Shown here in pieces: positions 1-8,368 of a stretch of DNA of 19,859 nucleotides. The first letter of the stretch is position 1. Every line of letters begins with the position of its first letter. The notes beneath the pieces are model-generated. The model searched no databases and was not told where the DNA came from. It saw only the letters and a list, made by a program, of their open reading frames with translations. Position numbers and translations under genes: made by a program. Source of the DNA: Sphingomonas sp. (GTDB lineage: Bacteria; Pseudomonadota; Alphaproteobacteria; Sphingomonadales; Sphingomonadaceae). The DNA lies in NCBI GenBank assembly GCA_021154945.1, contig JAJNQF010000100.1:1-19859 (forward strand). Reading direction: 5' to 3'.

Positions 1-2
1 CC

Positions 3-53
3 GGCGCGGCGTCAATCGCCCGCGTCGCCCCCGTCGACGGCAAAGGTCTCTGA
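3..53 (+). CDS. Possible 3' end of a plus-strand gene (partial)
   Basis: An open frame enters from the left edge and ends at TGA 51-53, encoding about 16 residues that finish in APVDGKGL. Most codons end in G or C, as real genes here do. It would converge on the fumarylacetoacetate-hydrolase-family gene that ends at position 82. The fragment is too short to assign to a family, and it may simply be a chance open frame. Confidence 0.3.
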   Translation, partial: GAASIARVAPVDGKGL

Positions 54-81
54 CCGTGCGGTTCGATGTTCGGTAGGGGCG

Positions 82-954
82 TCATCTCGCGGTTCTCGCA
101 ACTTCCTGCTGCACCGGATTCGAGAGGATGCCGATCCCTTCGATTTCGACTTCGCAGACGTCGCCGGGCTTCATCCAGAGCGGTGGTGTGCGTGCGAACC
201 CGACCCCGGCGGGCGTTCCGGTCACAATGACGTCCCCAGGCGCGAGCATCATGGCTTCGCTGAGCAGCGAGATCTGACGGGCGACGTCGAAGATCATGTC
301 GTCGGTCGAGATGTCCTGCACCACCGCGCCGTTGAGACGCGTCTGGAGACGCAGCCCCTTCGCGCCGGGGGGAAGGGCCGCGGCAGGCACGAACCAGGGA
401 CCGAAGGCACCGGTGCCGTCGAAGTTCTTGCCGACCGTCCACTGCGGCGTGCGGAACTCATAGTCGCGGACCGAGGCGTCGTTGAAGATCGAATATCCCG
501 CGACGTGAAGCAGAGCCTCCTCCTCCGGGATGTGACGACCGCCGAGGCCGATGACCGCTACCAGTTCACCTTCGAAGTCGAGATGATCGGAAACGTCCGG
601 TCGGATGATGGGCGCTCCGTCACCGATCAGGCTCGAGGCGAACCGCCCGAAGATCGTCGGATAGCTCGGAACCTCGAAGTGCCCTTCTGCGGCATGGTCT
701 AGATAGTTCAGACCTACGCAGATGATCTTGGCGGGATCGGGCAGAGGCGGAAGCCGTTCGACGAGGTCCAGATCGATGGGCCGCGCAGAGCGGAACTGCT
801 GGATCACGTCCATCAGGTCGATGCCTGCGGCGATCAGTTCCGGCAGATCGCCCGGATAGGCGGCGTCGTTCCACCAGACGGCCCGGAAGCCGTCTCCGGC
901 GTCCGCCGCGAGGCCGAGACCGTCCTCATTCCGGAAGCGAGCGAGCTTCGACAT
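82..954 (-). CDS. Fumarylacetoacetate hydrolase (FAH) family protein
   Basis: A 290-residue enzyme of the FAH superfamily, whose members hydrolyse, decarboxylate or hydrate 2-oxo or dioxo acids using a divalent metal. The N-terminal cap spans about residues 1-70. The FAH fold follows, with GLNYLDHAAE (81-90), the acidic metal-binding motif DFEGE (E128, E130) and NDASVRD (D159), then QWTVGKNFDGTG and GPWFV, and near the end GTPAGVGFARTPP. These are the expected conserved blocks, and the length is normal. I chose the start at 954 because GGAG lies 6 bases upstream of it. The ATG four codons earlier (966) has no ribosome binding site. It lies 37 bp downstream of the D-lactate dehydrogenase gene on the same strand and is probably the last gene of that operon. 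The substrate cannot be read from the sequence. Candidates are acylpyruvate hydrolase and ureidoglycolate-lyase-like or 2-keto-3-deoxy-sugar-acid enzymes. Confidence 0.88.
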   Translation of the reverse strand: MSKLARFRNEDGLGLAADAGDGFRAVWWNDAAYPGDLPELIAAGIDLMDVIQQFRSARPIDLDLVERLPPLPDPAKIICVGLNYLDHAAEGHFEVPSYPTIFGRFASSLIGDGAPIIRPDVSDHLDFEGELVAVIGLGGRHIPEEEALLHVAGYSIFNDASVRDYEFRTPQWTVGKNFDGTGAFGPWFVPAAALPPGAKGLRLQTRLNGAVVQDISTDDMIFDVARQISLLSEAMMLAPGDVIVTGTPAGVGFARTPPLWMKPGDVCEVEIEGIGILSNPVQQEVARTAR

Positions 955-991
955 AGCATTCTCCATGATGTTTCGGTCCGGATCCGGACGT

Positions 992-2707
992 TCAGTTCCA
1001 GTCGGCGTTCTTCGAAGTCCGCCCGATGCCCGGGTTCAGGCTGTTGGTCGGATCGAGTTCCCGGTAGTGACGCACGAGCGCGGGCTTCGCCTGGTAGAGG
1101 TGGCCGACGTTGTGTTCGGCCGGGTACTCGGCTCGACGCTCGTCCAGGAGCTCCCACATCGCGTTCTCGAAGGCGACGGGGTCGCACCCCGGCTTCAGCA
1201 GATAGTCCCGGTGGAACACGTGGCAGAAGAAGTGGGCGCAGTAGCTGACCCCGACGACCTTCGTCGCCAGTTCCGGCGGCAGCTTCTCGGCCCAGTCCTC
1301 GTCGTTCCTGCGCAGCGCCACGTCCAGGGCCACGATGTCGGAGATCTGGTCGCGGTGAAGCGCGCGGAACCGGATTGAGGCGCCGGCGACGGCGAACCGG
1401 TGCAGGAACGCCTTCGCCCCCTCGTCCGGGGTGCATTCGAAGTAGTCGCCGTTCGACGTCGGGAACGACCGGCCGAGGAGCTCCCGCGCTTCGGCGATGC
1501 CTTCGCCCGACATCCGAAGGATGAGATGGTGCTCGAACCGTTCGTGATACTCGTAGAGCCGGCGGGGAAGGTGCGGGGGAAAGAGATCCGCGACCCCCTG
1601 CATGATCCGGTCGGACAGATTGTCCGGAAGGAACGGTACGCGTGCGACGAGGGCGTCGAACCTGCCCTTCAGGGCGAACAGGCCCGGGAGGCGCTTCGCG
1701 CCCAGATGCCGGATCGCGAGGAAGGTGTCCTTTCCGTATCTTTCGGTCAGCGCGAACGCGGAACTGTGGATGTACTCCCCTTCGACGGGCAGCGATCGGA
1801 AGTGCTGCAGGACCTGCCGTCTGAACGCTGACAGCTCCGCCGGGTCGTTCGTCCCCAAGTAGAATTCCGCGATCTCTTCGTCGTGCGGGAAGGTGTCGAG
1901 ACGCACCGCGAAGACGACGACGTGTCCGCCCGACCCCGCTGCCTCGAACAGCCGGCGAGGATCGTTGTTGAACCGGGCCGGCGTCTCCGCGTCGACGTCG
2001 CGGACGTGGTTCTGGTAGTCATGGTCGGAGCAGGTCCGCTCCTCGTCGTCGACGATGTCGGCTTCGTCGTACGCACCGGTTTCGATCGTCTTCAGGATGG
2101 TTTCGGGATCATCGCCGAGGTCGATACCGAGATGGTTGACCAGGTCCACGACGCCGTCGTCGCCGATTCTGGCGAACAGCGTCATTTGTGTGAAGGCGGG
2201 ACCACGCTGAATGAGCGCGCCGCCGGAGTTGTTGCACACGCCACCCAGCACGGACGCCCCGATGCAGGACGAGCCGATGCGCGAATGCGGCTCGCGGCCC
2301 ATGGGCGCGAGCATGTCCTCCAATTGGAAGAGCGTGGAGCCCGGCAGACACACCACCTGACGCCCGTCCCGGATCGGACGGATGCCTCCCATGCGGACCG
2401 TGCTGACGATGACGACATCGCGGTCGTAGTCGTCGCCGTCGGGCGTCGACCCGCCCGTGAGGCCGGTGTTGGCGGCTTGCATGATGACGATCGCCCTGGT
2501 GCGGGCGCAGGCGTTCACCACATGCCACAGTTCGCGCAGCGAGGAGGGTTTGGCGACCGCTAGCGCGTCACCTGACCCGAAGCGGAATCCTGTGCGATAG
2601 CGCTTGGTCTGCCGGCTCCCGGTCAGGACGTTTCCTGAGCCGAGGATTTCCTGAAGGTCCCGTACGAGGCGTAGGCCCGCGGCGGTGGGATTGGACGAAG
2701 GCGTCAT
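992..2707 (-). CDS. dld: Quinone-dependent D-lactate dehydrogenase
   Basis: A 571-residue FAD enzyme, equal in length to Escherichia coli Dld, that oxidises D-lactate to pyruvate and passes electrons to membrane quinone. The N-terminal FAD-binding PCMH-type domain contains VAKPSSLRELWHVVNACA, QAANTGLTGGSTPDG and IGSSCIGASVLGGVCNNSGG. The second half matches the membrane-associated Dld domain, with FLAIRHLGAKRLPGLFALKG, VPFLPDNLSDRIMQ, HLILRMSGEG and the C-terminal SYCAHFFCHVFHRDYLLKPG and NVGHLYQAKPAL. These blocks separate it from glycolate-oxidase-like GlcD/Dld2 proteins. The ATG at 2707 has GGAG 8 bases upstream. It sits between the alpha/beta hydrolase (129 bp upstream) and the FAH-family gene (37 bp downstream), all on the same strand, which suggests a small catabolic operon feeding a 2-hydroxy acid into central metabolism. 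It is a peripheral inner-membrane protein, as known for the family. Confidence 0.93.
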   Translation of the reverse strand: MTPSSNPTAAGLRLVRDLQEILGSGNVLTGSRQTKRYRTGFRFGSGDALAVAKPSSLRELWHVVNACARTRAIVIMQAANTGLTGGSTPDGDDYDRDVVIVSTVRMGGIRPIRDGRQVVCLPGSTLFQLEDMLAPMGREPHSRIGSSCIGASVLGGVCNNSGGALIQRGPAFTQMTLFARIGDDGVVDLVNHLGIDLGDDPETILKTIETGAYDEADIVDDEERTCSDHDYQNHVRDVDAETPARFNNDPRRLFEAAGSGGHVVVFAVRLDTFPHDEEIAEFYLGTNDPAELSAFRRQVLQHFRSLPVEGEYIHSSAFALTERYGKDTFLAIRHLGAKRLPGLFALKGRFDALVARVPFLPDNLSDRIMQGVADLFPPHLPRRLYEYHERFEHHLILRMSGEGIAEARELLGRSFPTSNGDYFECTPDEGAKAFLHRFAVAGASIRFRALHRDQISDIVALDVALRRNDEDWAEKLPPELATKVVGVSYCAHFFCHVFHRDYLLKPGCDPVAFENAMWELLDERRAEYPAEHNVGHLYQAKPALVRHYRELDPTNSLNPGIGRTSKNADWN

Positions 2708-2836
2708 ATGAATGCTCCGGTGCCGTGCGTGGCGGCTGAGCTGGTTCGCGCCCGCCGGCTGTGGTCGGACCGAAGCCTAGGTCGAAAGGGCACCGCCTCG
2801 CGACAAGTCGCGGCGCCTAGAGGACTGGACACGGCC

Positions 2837-3700
2837 TCAGCCGTTCCACGTCTCGAGGAACTCGAGAAGCAGAGCGTTGACGGCTTCCGGCCGCTCCTCG
2901 TGCGGGAGATGGCCGCAACGCTCGATGGGAACCGCCCGCAGGTCGTCGGCCATCTCGCCCCAGACCTTTGGCATGTCGAACATCTTGCCGACCGCGCCGA
3001 AGTCCGCGCCCCAGAGCGCTAGCGTCGGGCAGGCGATCTTGACGTTGGCGTCGACGAGGTCCTGCGCCACGTCCTCGGCGTTGGCGCGGTAGTCGGCCAT
3101 CGCTCCGCGCACGGCCCCGGGTGCCCTGAAGGCGCGGACGTAGGTGTCAAAGGCCTCGCCGGAGATCGCTGCCGGATCGTAGGCCCAATCGGAGAAGAAC
3201 CAACGAAGCCAGGGCTCCTCCTTGCCTGAGATCAGGGTCTCGGGAAGGTCGGGAACGAGATGGAAGAGGAAGAACCAGTACGCCTTGGCGATCTCCGCGT
3301 TGATCTCGCGTGCGACGACCCGGGTGGGCACGTTGTCCATTACCACCAGGCGTTCGACACGGTCCGGGAAATCCTTGGCGAAGCGAGTAGCAACGCGAGC
3401 ACCGCGGTCGTGTCCGACGAGGGCGACCTTCTGAATCCCAAGAGTGTCGAGCAGTGCTGCGAGATCATTGGCCATCGTGCGCTTGTCGTAGCCGCTGGCG
3501 GGTTTGTCGGTCTCGCCGTATCCGCGCAGATCGGGTGCGATGATGCGGTACAGTTCGCCGAGCACCGGTATCTGGTGGCGCCACGCGAAGTTGGTCTCGG
3601 GAAACCCGTGAAGCAGTACGACCGGAGCGCCGGCACCGGCGTCGATGTAGTTCTGGCGGATGCCGTTTGCTTGGACGGTGTGATTGGCTTGGGCGATCAT
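2837..3700 (-). CDS. Alpha/beta hydrolase, haloacetate dehalogenase / epoxide hydrolase type
   Basis: A 287-residue alpha/beta-hydrolase with the oxyanion-hole motif HGFPET (31-36), DLRGYGETD (57-65), the nucleophile elbow GHDRGAR (96-102, Asp98 in place of Ser) and a late catalytic His in GHLPHEE (His264). An Asp nucleophile places it with haloalkane/haloacetate dehalogenases and epoxide hydrolases. Asp98, Arg99 and Arg102 match the DRxxR pattern that binds carboxylate in fluoroacetate dehalogenase. In the cap, DYR matches that enzyme's Tyr219, and Tyr141-Trp142 occupy the place of its halide-binding His155-Trp156 pair, so the His is replaced by Tyr. That weakens a defluorinase assignment and fits an epoxide hydrolase equally well. 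The start at 3700 has GAGGT six bases upstream. A promoter should lie in the 3701-4185 gap, and the upstream AraC gene is the obvious candidate regulator. Confidence 0.85.
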   Translation of the reverse strand: MIAQANHTVQANGIRQNYIDAGAGAPVVLLHGFPETNFAWRHQIPVLGELYRIIAPDLRGYGETDKPASGYDKRTMANDLAALLDTLGIQKVALVGHDRGARVATRFAKDFPDRVERLVVMDNVPTRVVAREINAEIAKAYWFFLFHLVPDLPETLISGKEEPWLRWFFSDWAYDPAAISGEAFDTYVRAFRAPGAVRGAMADYRANAEDVAQDLVDANVKIACPTLALWGADFGAVGKMFDMPKVWGEMADDLRAVPIERCGHLPHEERPEAVNALLLEFLETWNG

Positions 3701-4185
3701 GGGTTACCTCGACGGCTCGGCGTTGGTCTGGCGGGTGGCGTCCCCGGAAAGTCGTCGGACCCCGGGTTCAATGCCCGTCTGATACGACCGGCCTCTCCAC
3801 GCCGGCTTGGCGAGAGACGGCATGGCTTGGACGTGGTGCGCATGAACGATGGTGGGGACAGGCGCCCCCGGCTCACCGCAAGGAACTCCCAGCCGTTGAT
3901 GCGATCTTGCGCGCCGTGCCTCGATGGCGGGTTACGAACGCCGAGCTGCGCATGAATGCCGAGACAGTGGCATGCTGGGGAAATGGCCCCTGAAAGGACC
4001 TCCTAAGATATTGATAGCCAAACAACGCACGCATCCGACGAAGAGGGGTAGCCGATGCGGCTGGAGCTCTCGCGAGGTCGGTTACGCACCGGGTCGTCCA
4101 CGCGACTTCCATTGCAACCCGAAGCCATCACGTCTCAGGGGACGGGCCGGCCAGTGATCCGAAGACCTTCGTAGATCAGTCCTGC
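3701..4185. other. Intergenic region between araC-type gene and hydrolase
   Basis: This 485-bp stretch has no convincing gene. Short open frames on both strands have no recognisable motif and no ribosome binding site. Because the flanking genes are transcribed leftwards, it should hold the promoter and operator of the hydrolase-dld-FAH operon. The only element I can place firmly is the hydrolase Shine-Dalgarno GAGGT (3706-3710). A weak CCGGC/GCCGG inverted repeat lies near 3789-3806. The stretch around 4005-4035 is visibly richer in A+T than its surroundings and is a reasonable place for a promoter, but I could not fit clear -35 and -10 boxes. Confidence 0.5.
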
Positions 4186-5091
4186 TCAGGCGCCCTGCCG
4201 CCGCCTCCAGGCCGCGGGCGGCTCGCCTGTCGCACGCGTGAAGACGCGCGTGAGGTGGCTTTGATCGGAGAAGCCGCAGAGATCCGCGATCTGTGCGATC
4301 GACAGGTCCTCGTCGCGCAGGAAGGTCTGTGCCTGCTCAAGACGACGGCCCAGGAGCCACTGATACGGAGGGACGCCGGTCGTCAGACGAAAGGCGCGCG
4401 CGAAGTGGCTGGTCGAGAGCCCGCACTCCGCCGCCAGCGTCCCCAGCGATATCTCGTTGGCCAGATTGGCGTCGATCAATTCCTTGGCGCGTCGCTCCTG
4501 CCAGCGCGCGAGATGGCCCCGACCCGCCGGTTTGACGTGGACGACTTCGGCGTACGACTTGACGACGTGAGCCCCCAGCGACCAGCCCATGTGATCGAGG
4601 AACAGCTGATTGGGCTCGTTCGGTGCATCTAGCGCGGGGATCAGCGCCTGCACGACTCCCAGGATCGTCTGGTCCGGCTCGGGTTCACCCGGCTCGAACC
4701 GCAGGCTCTCCACCGTGCCGGAATGCCGGTCGTTCACCACTGCGTCGAGGGCCGAACGCGGCACATGAATGTTGACGCAATCGAACGCCGAACGAAGATG
4801 CGCGCTCCATTCCCGCTGGTAGTCGTACATCAGCACCATGCCCGCGGCCTGGCGGTTGAACGCGAGCTTGCGCCCTCGCAGGAAGATATCGCCGCGATAA
4901 TCGCGCAGCTGGATCGAGATCATGAACGCGTCCTCGACCAGATGGGGGGTCGTCATCCCCGAATCCTCGAGATCGGACCGCAGCCGCGTCACGGTGATCG
5001 GGTGTTCGCCGGGACCGTTGAGACTGATCGACTGCACGCGGGGCGCGGGGACGTAGAGGTGGACCCGGTTCGTTTCGGGGTTCTGTCGCAT
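4186..5091 (-). CDS. AraC-family transcriptional regulator
   Basis: A protein of about 301 residues with a variable N-terminal sensing region (roughly residues 1-190) and a C-terminal AraC/XylS double helix-turn-helix. The first helix pair is in ISLGTLAAECGLSTSHFARA, followed by FRLTTGVPPYQWLLGRRLEQ. The second is in LSIAQIADLCGFSDQSHLTR, followed by VFTRATGEPPAAWRR, the family's signature second motif. I chose the ATG at 5091 because AGGA lies 8 bases upstream. The longer form starting at 5157 lacks a ribosome binding site and would add a Cys/Arg-rich tail of 22 residues. Members usually activate neighbouring catabolic genes in response to a small ligand. By position it likely controls the hydrolase-dld-FAH genes immediately downstream. 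It follows the pseudo-kinase gene on the same strand by 107 bp and could be cotranscribed with it. Confidence 0.92.
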   Translation of the reverse strand: MRQNPETNRVHLYVPAPRVQSISLNGPGEHPITVTRLRSDLEDSGMTTPHLVEDAFMISIQLRDYRGDIFLRGRKLAFNRQAAGMVLMYDYQREWSAHLRSAFDCVNIHVPRSALDAVVNDRHSGTVESLRFEPGEPEPDQTILGVVQALIPALDAPNEPNQLFLDHMGWSLGAHVVKSYAEVVHVKPAGRGHLARWQERRAKELIDANLANEISLGTLAAECGLSTSHFARAFRLTTGVPPYQWLLGRRLEQAQTFLRDEDLSIAQIADLCGFSDQSHLTRVFTRATGEPPAAWRRRQGA

Positions 5092-5198
5092 CAGCAGGAT
5101 CCTACGGCATCGAACCGCTGCGTCTCGTCCGTTCCGCAGATCGGTGCGACATCGCACCGTGTTCGTTGTGGTAGAATAGGCATGACGTCGCTCGGCTT

Positions 5199-6692
5199 CT
5201 AATATCTCTTGGTATGGGGTGCGGAGCGCAGCGGAGACAGTTCCTCCTGGAGAGTGACGTATTCCTCGATGCTAGGAGGGACCTCACCATCGGCTTCACC
5301 GACGCCGATCCCGTTTGCGGGAAACGTGAAGGAGATCACGGAGCCTAGGCCGGGCTTTCTCAGGATCCGGAGCTGGCCTCCATGGGCGACCACTGTTTCC
5401 CGGCAAGCTGCCAATCGTCGTCTTTCGACGGAGACGATGCCCGGCGTGGGGATTGCGGCAGGATCCAGTCGTTCAGGCCCGATGCTTCCTGCGTTGTCCT
5501 CGATCGCGACGATAACCTCGTCGTCGTGATGGCGGTTCGCCAGAATGGTGAGCCGCCTCTCAAGCGTCGCCTCGACCTTTAACGCCTCGATCGCGACAGC
5601 CAGCAGCTGCATGAGGAGCTGCTGCACCGCCGCCCTGTCCGCGGTGATCTCGGGAAGGTCGTCCGCGATGAGCAACTCGTGGTCTATCCCCGCCGCGGAC
5701 AGTTCGTTCGCCATGAGCAGCGCCGTCTCGTCGATAAGAGCGGCGAGCGAGATGGATTCGAGCGACGTTCCGGACTTTCTGAGGAAGTCCCTGGCCAACC
5801 GAATGATGATCGCCGACCGATCGTTGGCGAGAAGGACGTTCCGTATCGATTTGCGGACTTCCATCAGATCAGGATCGGCTCGTCCGAGCCAACGCACCGT
5901 GGACTCCGCGCTGATCTGGACCGTGCTCAGGTGCTCGCACAGTTCGTCGACTATGGCCGTCGTGAGTATGCCCATCGCGTCAGCGTCGATCGCGGTCCTT
6001 CCAAGCGCTCCTTCGTCGGATCGGTCGGGCACCGAGAACTTGTAGGGCGAGATGTCGACCGCGCTCATCAATACTACGATGTCTCCGGTCGGATCGTCCG
6101 GAAAGTCGAAGGAGACGACCACGCAGATCGCTTCGCCGTCGGCCGTCTCGAGTTTTGTCTCGGTCTCGAAGCCGACCTCCCCGTGCAGATAGGCGCGAAC
6201 CGCCGCGAGGGCGACGGTATCGTCAAACGGAGGAAGGTACCGGGATGCAGCCTGGTCCGGCGTTACATGTTCAGTGAAGGCGATGGCAGCGCTGTTGACT
6301 GCGATCGTCCTGATCGTCGATGCGAACTCGCCTATTTCGGAGTTGTCGGTCGTGGCGAAGTCGCTGCGTGGCGACATTCCGGCAAGGCGCCGTTGGATCG
6401 GGGACCAGTCCTGTTCCCATAAGGGAATGCGGCTGAGGTGGAAGCGGTTGCCGCTTTGCGCGGCGGCGGGCCCGATACCGGGGCCAGCGGAGATCCGTCG
6501 ATAGCCTAACGCGATCACACCCGTGGAAAGTACGAGGAGAGGCACAAGAGCCACTGCATGGAGAGAACCGAAGAGGCTGTGGGGCCAGAGCGAGATGGCG
6601 AGGGCGATGATCAGCGACACGAGCCCAGCACCGATCCACGCCCGGCCAGCGACACGCGTCGCCCGGACCGCATGGTCGTCCTCGATCTTCAT
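5199..6692 (-). CDS. Membrane-anchored PAS sensor protein with degenerate histidine kinase core
   Basis: A 497-residue protein with two N-terminal membrane helices (about 18-36 and 44-63), a PAS-like sensory region (about 83-220, beginning LSRIPLWEQDWSPIQRRL) and a C-terminal histidine-kinase-like module. The H-box region VDELCEHLSTVQISAESTVR aligns with the usual HEVNQPLAAIVTN-type box, but the phosphorylated His is Asp249. The N-box (QQLLMQLLAVAIEAL, 357-371) has lost its Asn residues. The first G-box is reduced to DNAGSIGPERLD (399-410). The GxGL box is absent (GIVSVERRRLAACR), although the following VVAHGGQLRILRKPGLGS is intact. It therefore looks like a kinase fold without phosphotransfer chemistry. 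It has a good ribosome site (GGTGGAG) before ATG 6692. No response regulator is adjacent; the AraC gene follows. It may act as a conformational sensor or as an evolutionary remnant under selection. Confidence 0.82.
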   Translation of the reverse strand: MKIEDDHAVRATRVAGRAWIGAGLVSLIIALAISLWPHSLFGSLHAVALVPLLVLSTGVIALGYRRISAGPGIGPAAAQSGNRFHLSRIPLWEQDWSPIQRRLAGMSPRSDFATTDNSEIGEFASTIRTIAVNSAAIAFTEHVTPDQAASRYLPPFDDTVALAAVRAYLHGEVGFETETKLETADGEAICVVVSFDFPDDPTGDIVVLMSAVDISPYKFSVPDRSDEGALGRTAIDADAMGILTTAIVDELCEHLSTVQISAESTVRWLGRADPDLMEVRKSIRNVLLANDRSAIIIRLARDFLRKSGTSLESISLAALIDETALLMANELSAAGIDHELLIADDLPEITADRAAVQQLLMQLLAVAIEALKVEATLERRLTILANRHHDDEVIVAIEDNAGSIGPERLDPAAIPTPGIVSVERRRLAACRETVVAHGGQLRILRKPGLGSVISFTFPANGIGVGEADGEVPPSIEEYVTLQEELSPLRSAPHTKRY

Positions 6693-6871
6693 CTCGCTGC
6701 TCCACCGCAGCGGATGGTTCGCCCGTTGCGTACGCCGGCCATCGGCCTTCGTCTCGGGCGCGTCTCAAACGATCTTGCGCTTTTATTACGAAGCCGTCGC
6801 AATAGTAGTTGATGCAACCGCCGATGAGGACGTTCAGGGGATGCAGAAGCCGGTTTCGGTCGCCAACGCTC

Positions 6872-8368
6872 TCACTCGGGCAGCGTCCCCGCAGCGGTCG
6901 CACCGTGACCGAAGAGACGGCGGATGCCAGCAAGTATGGCGCCTGGCCCGGGCAACGGCGCCCCCGCCTGCGTGGCGACGGCTCGCTCCACAAGGCACAA
7001 TCCGCGCCGGACGGACCTCTCGAACGCTTTGGCCAGTTCGGCATTGTCCCGAAGCAGAGGTGACAGGACATCGCGCGACAACTCGTAGACGACGGTTCGG
7101 GTGCAGGCTTCCGCATCGGCGGCGTGAGGCGCACCCGTGAGCATGCTGATCTCGCCGATGTATTCGGCTGCTCCTATTCGGCCGATCAGCAATCGCGCGC
7201 CTTTGCCGGTAGCGCGCTTTATCTCCAGCACGCCGGAAGCCACTACGTACAACCGATCGTCTTCGGCGCCTTCTCGGAACAGCTCGTCACCCTCCTCCAG
7301 CGTACATCTCGTCATTTGCTTCGCGACGTCCCCGCGCTGCGCTTCGGTGAGGGGATCGAATAGCGTGATCTGGCTCAACAGCGCCGCTGCTGTTCCCGCC
7401 CGAGGTTTCACCTCCTCTCCAGCGCCCGCTTCGTCCTCCGCTAGCAGCGCCGCGTATCGCAACTGCCTGTGCACATGCAGAAGCAGAAGGCTCTTCGTGC
7501 GCCCGATCATCGACGACCCGGCGACGAAGAAGTCGACGGCGTAGGTCGTGCTGCGCATGCCGAGGCTGGAGATCGTGACCGAAGGGGCAGGCGTTTCGAG
7601 CGCATCCGGACACAGGAGGACGGCCTGCCGCAGAACATGCATCATCCACTCGGGGGACTCCGCTGCAGGGCGGACGAGTTGCAGTCTGGTCGCACGGCGC
7701 TCCGTCGGGAAGCTCCGGTTCACGATCTGCGCCTTCGCCACGACGCTGTTCGGTATCGTGGCGACGTCCTCGCCGTCGGTCAGTATCCGGATCGACCGCC
7801 AGTTCACTTGGACGACGACGCCCTCCACGCCTTCCCCGAGCGAGATCCGGTGGCCGACGGCGAACGGATGCTCGATGCCGACGGCGACGCCCGAAAAGAC
7901 GTCCGACAAGGTGTTCTGCAACGCCAGGCCGATGACGACCGCCATGATGCCCGACGTGGCGACGAGACCATTGACCGGAAGGAGCAGGACGAAGTTCAGT
8001 ACTACGAGGAAGGCCGCGATGTAGATCGCCGCGCAGAGCAAGTCCGAAGTGATGCGGGCCTCTCGCGAAGCCTCGTCATGACCGAGGATGCGATCGACGA
8101 TCAGGGCCAGCATCCGCGCCGCCGCGAACCACCAAACGATCCCGAGGGCTCGCAGCCAGTGCCCCTCCGGTCCCATGGGTACCGTATCACCCGTGAGAAG
8201 GGGCGAGGTGCCGGACCAGTACAGCAGAAAGGCCGGAACCGTCACCAGCATGGCCAGGAAGCCCACTCGCACGCCTAGCGGTCTCGAACGTACGGCGAGG
8301 GCCCCCGCGGCAGTCGTGATGAGAAGAACGATCGGGAGGAGGAAGGAATACATGTTCGTTTCTCGCAT
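6872..8368 (-). CDS. MscS-family channel with C-terminal cyclic-nucleotide-binding-like domain
   Basis: A 498-residue inner-membrane protein. N-terminal helices lie at about 8-26, 34-51 and 72-92, and another helix at 108-131 precedes the MscS pore helix (GLVATSGIMAVVIGLALQ, 134-151). The beta domain follows, with QNTLSDVFSGVAVGIEHPF (151-169), VGHRISLG, VEGVVVQVNWRSIRI, TIPNSVVAKAQIVNRS. From about residue 335 there is a cNMP-binding fold: FDPLTEAQ, LEEGDELFREGAEDDRLYVV, SGVLEIKR and the phosphate-binding cassette GEISMLTGAPHAADAEA. This architecture matches bacterial CNG/MscCNG channels. In the cassette the Arg that contacts the cyclic phosphate in CAP-like domains is His415, so ligand binding is doubtful. 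ATG 8368 and ATG 8353 are both possible starts and neither has a strong Shine-Dalgarno. The pseudo-kinase gene starts 179 bp downstream on the same strand. Confidence 0.9.
   Translation of the reverse strand: MRETNMYSFLLPIVLLITTAAGALAVRSRPLGVRVGFLAMLVTVPAFLLYWSGTSPLLTGDTVPMGPEGHWLRALGIVWWFAAARMLALIVDRILGHDEASREARITSDLLCAAIYIAAFLVVLNFVLLLPVNGLVATSGIMAVVIGLALQNTLSDVFSGVAVGIEHPFAVGHRISLGEGVEGVVVQVNWRSIRILTDGEDVATIPNSVVAKAQIVNRSFPTERRATRLQLVRPAAESPEWMMHVLRQAVLLCPDALETPAPSVTISSLGMRSTTYAVDFFVAGSSMIGRTKSLLLLHVHRQLRYAALLAEDEAGAGEEVKPRAGTAAALLSQITLFDPLTEAQRGDVAKQMTRCTLEEGDELFREGAEDDRLYVVASGVLEIKRATGKGARLLIGRIGAAEYIGEISMLTGAPHAADAEACTRTVVYELSRDVLSPLLRDNAELAKAFERSVRRGLCLVERAVATQAGAPLPGPGAILAGIRRLFGHGATAAGTLPE

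Noticed and set aside
3763..3777. A tRNA T-arm-like sequence, CGGG-TTCAATG-CCCG
   Set aside because: The stem is only four pairs, the loop ends in G, no acceptor strand or CCA follows, and no anticodon arm precedes it.
6271..7134. A 287-codon minus-strand open frame spanning the gap between the channel and pseudo-kinase genes
   Set aside because: It overlaps both conserved genes in another frame and has a low-complexity composition with no family match.
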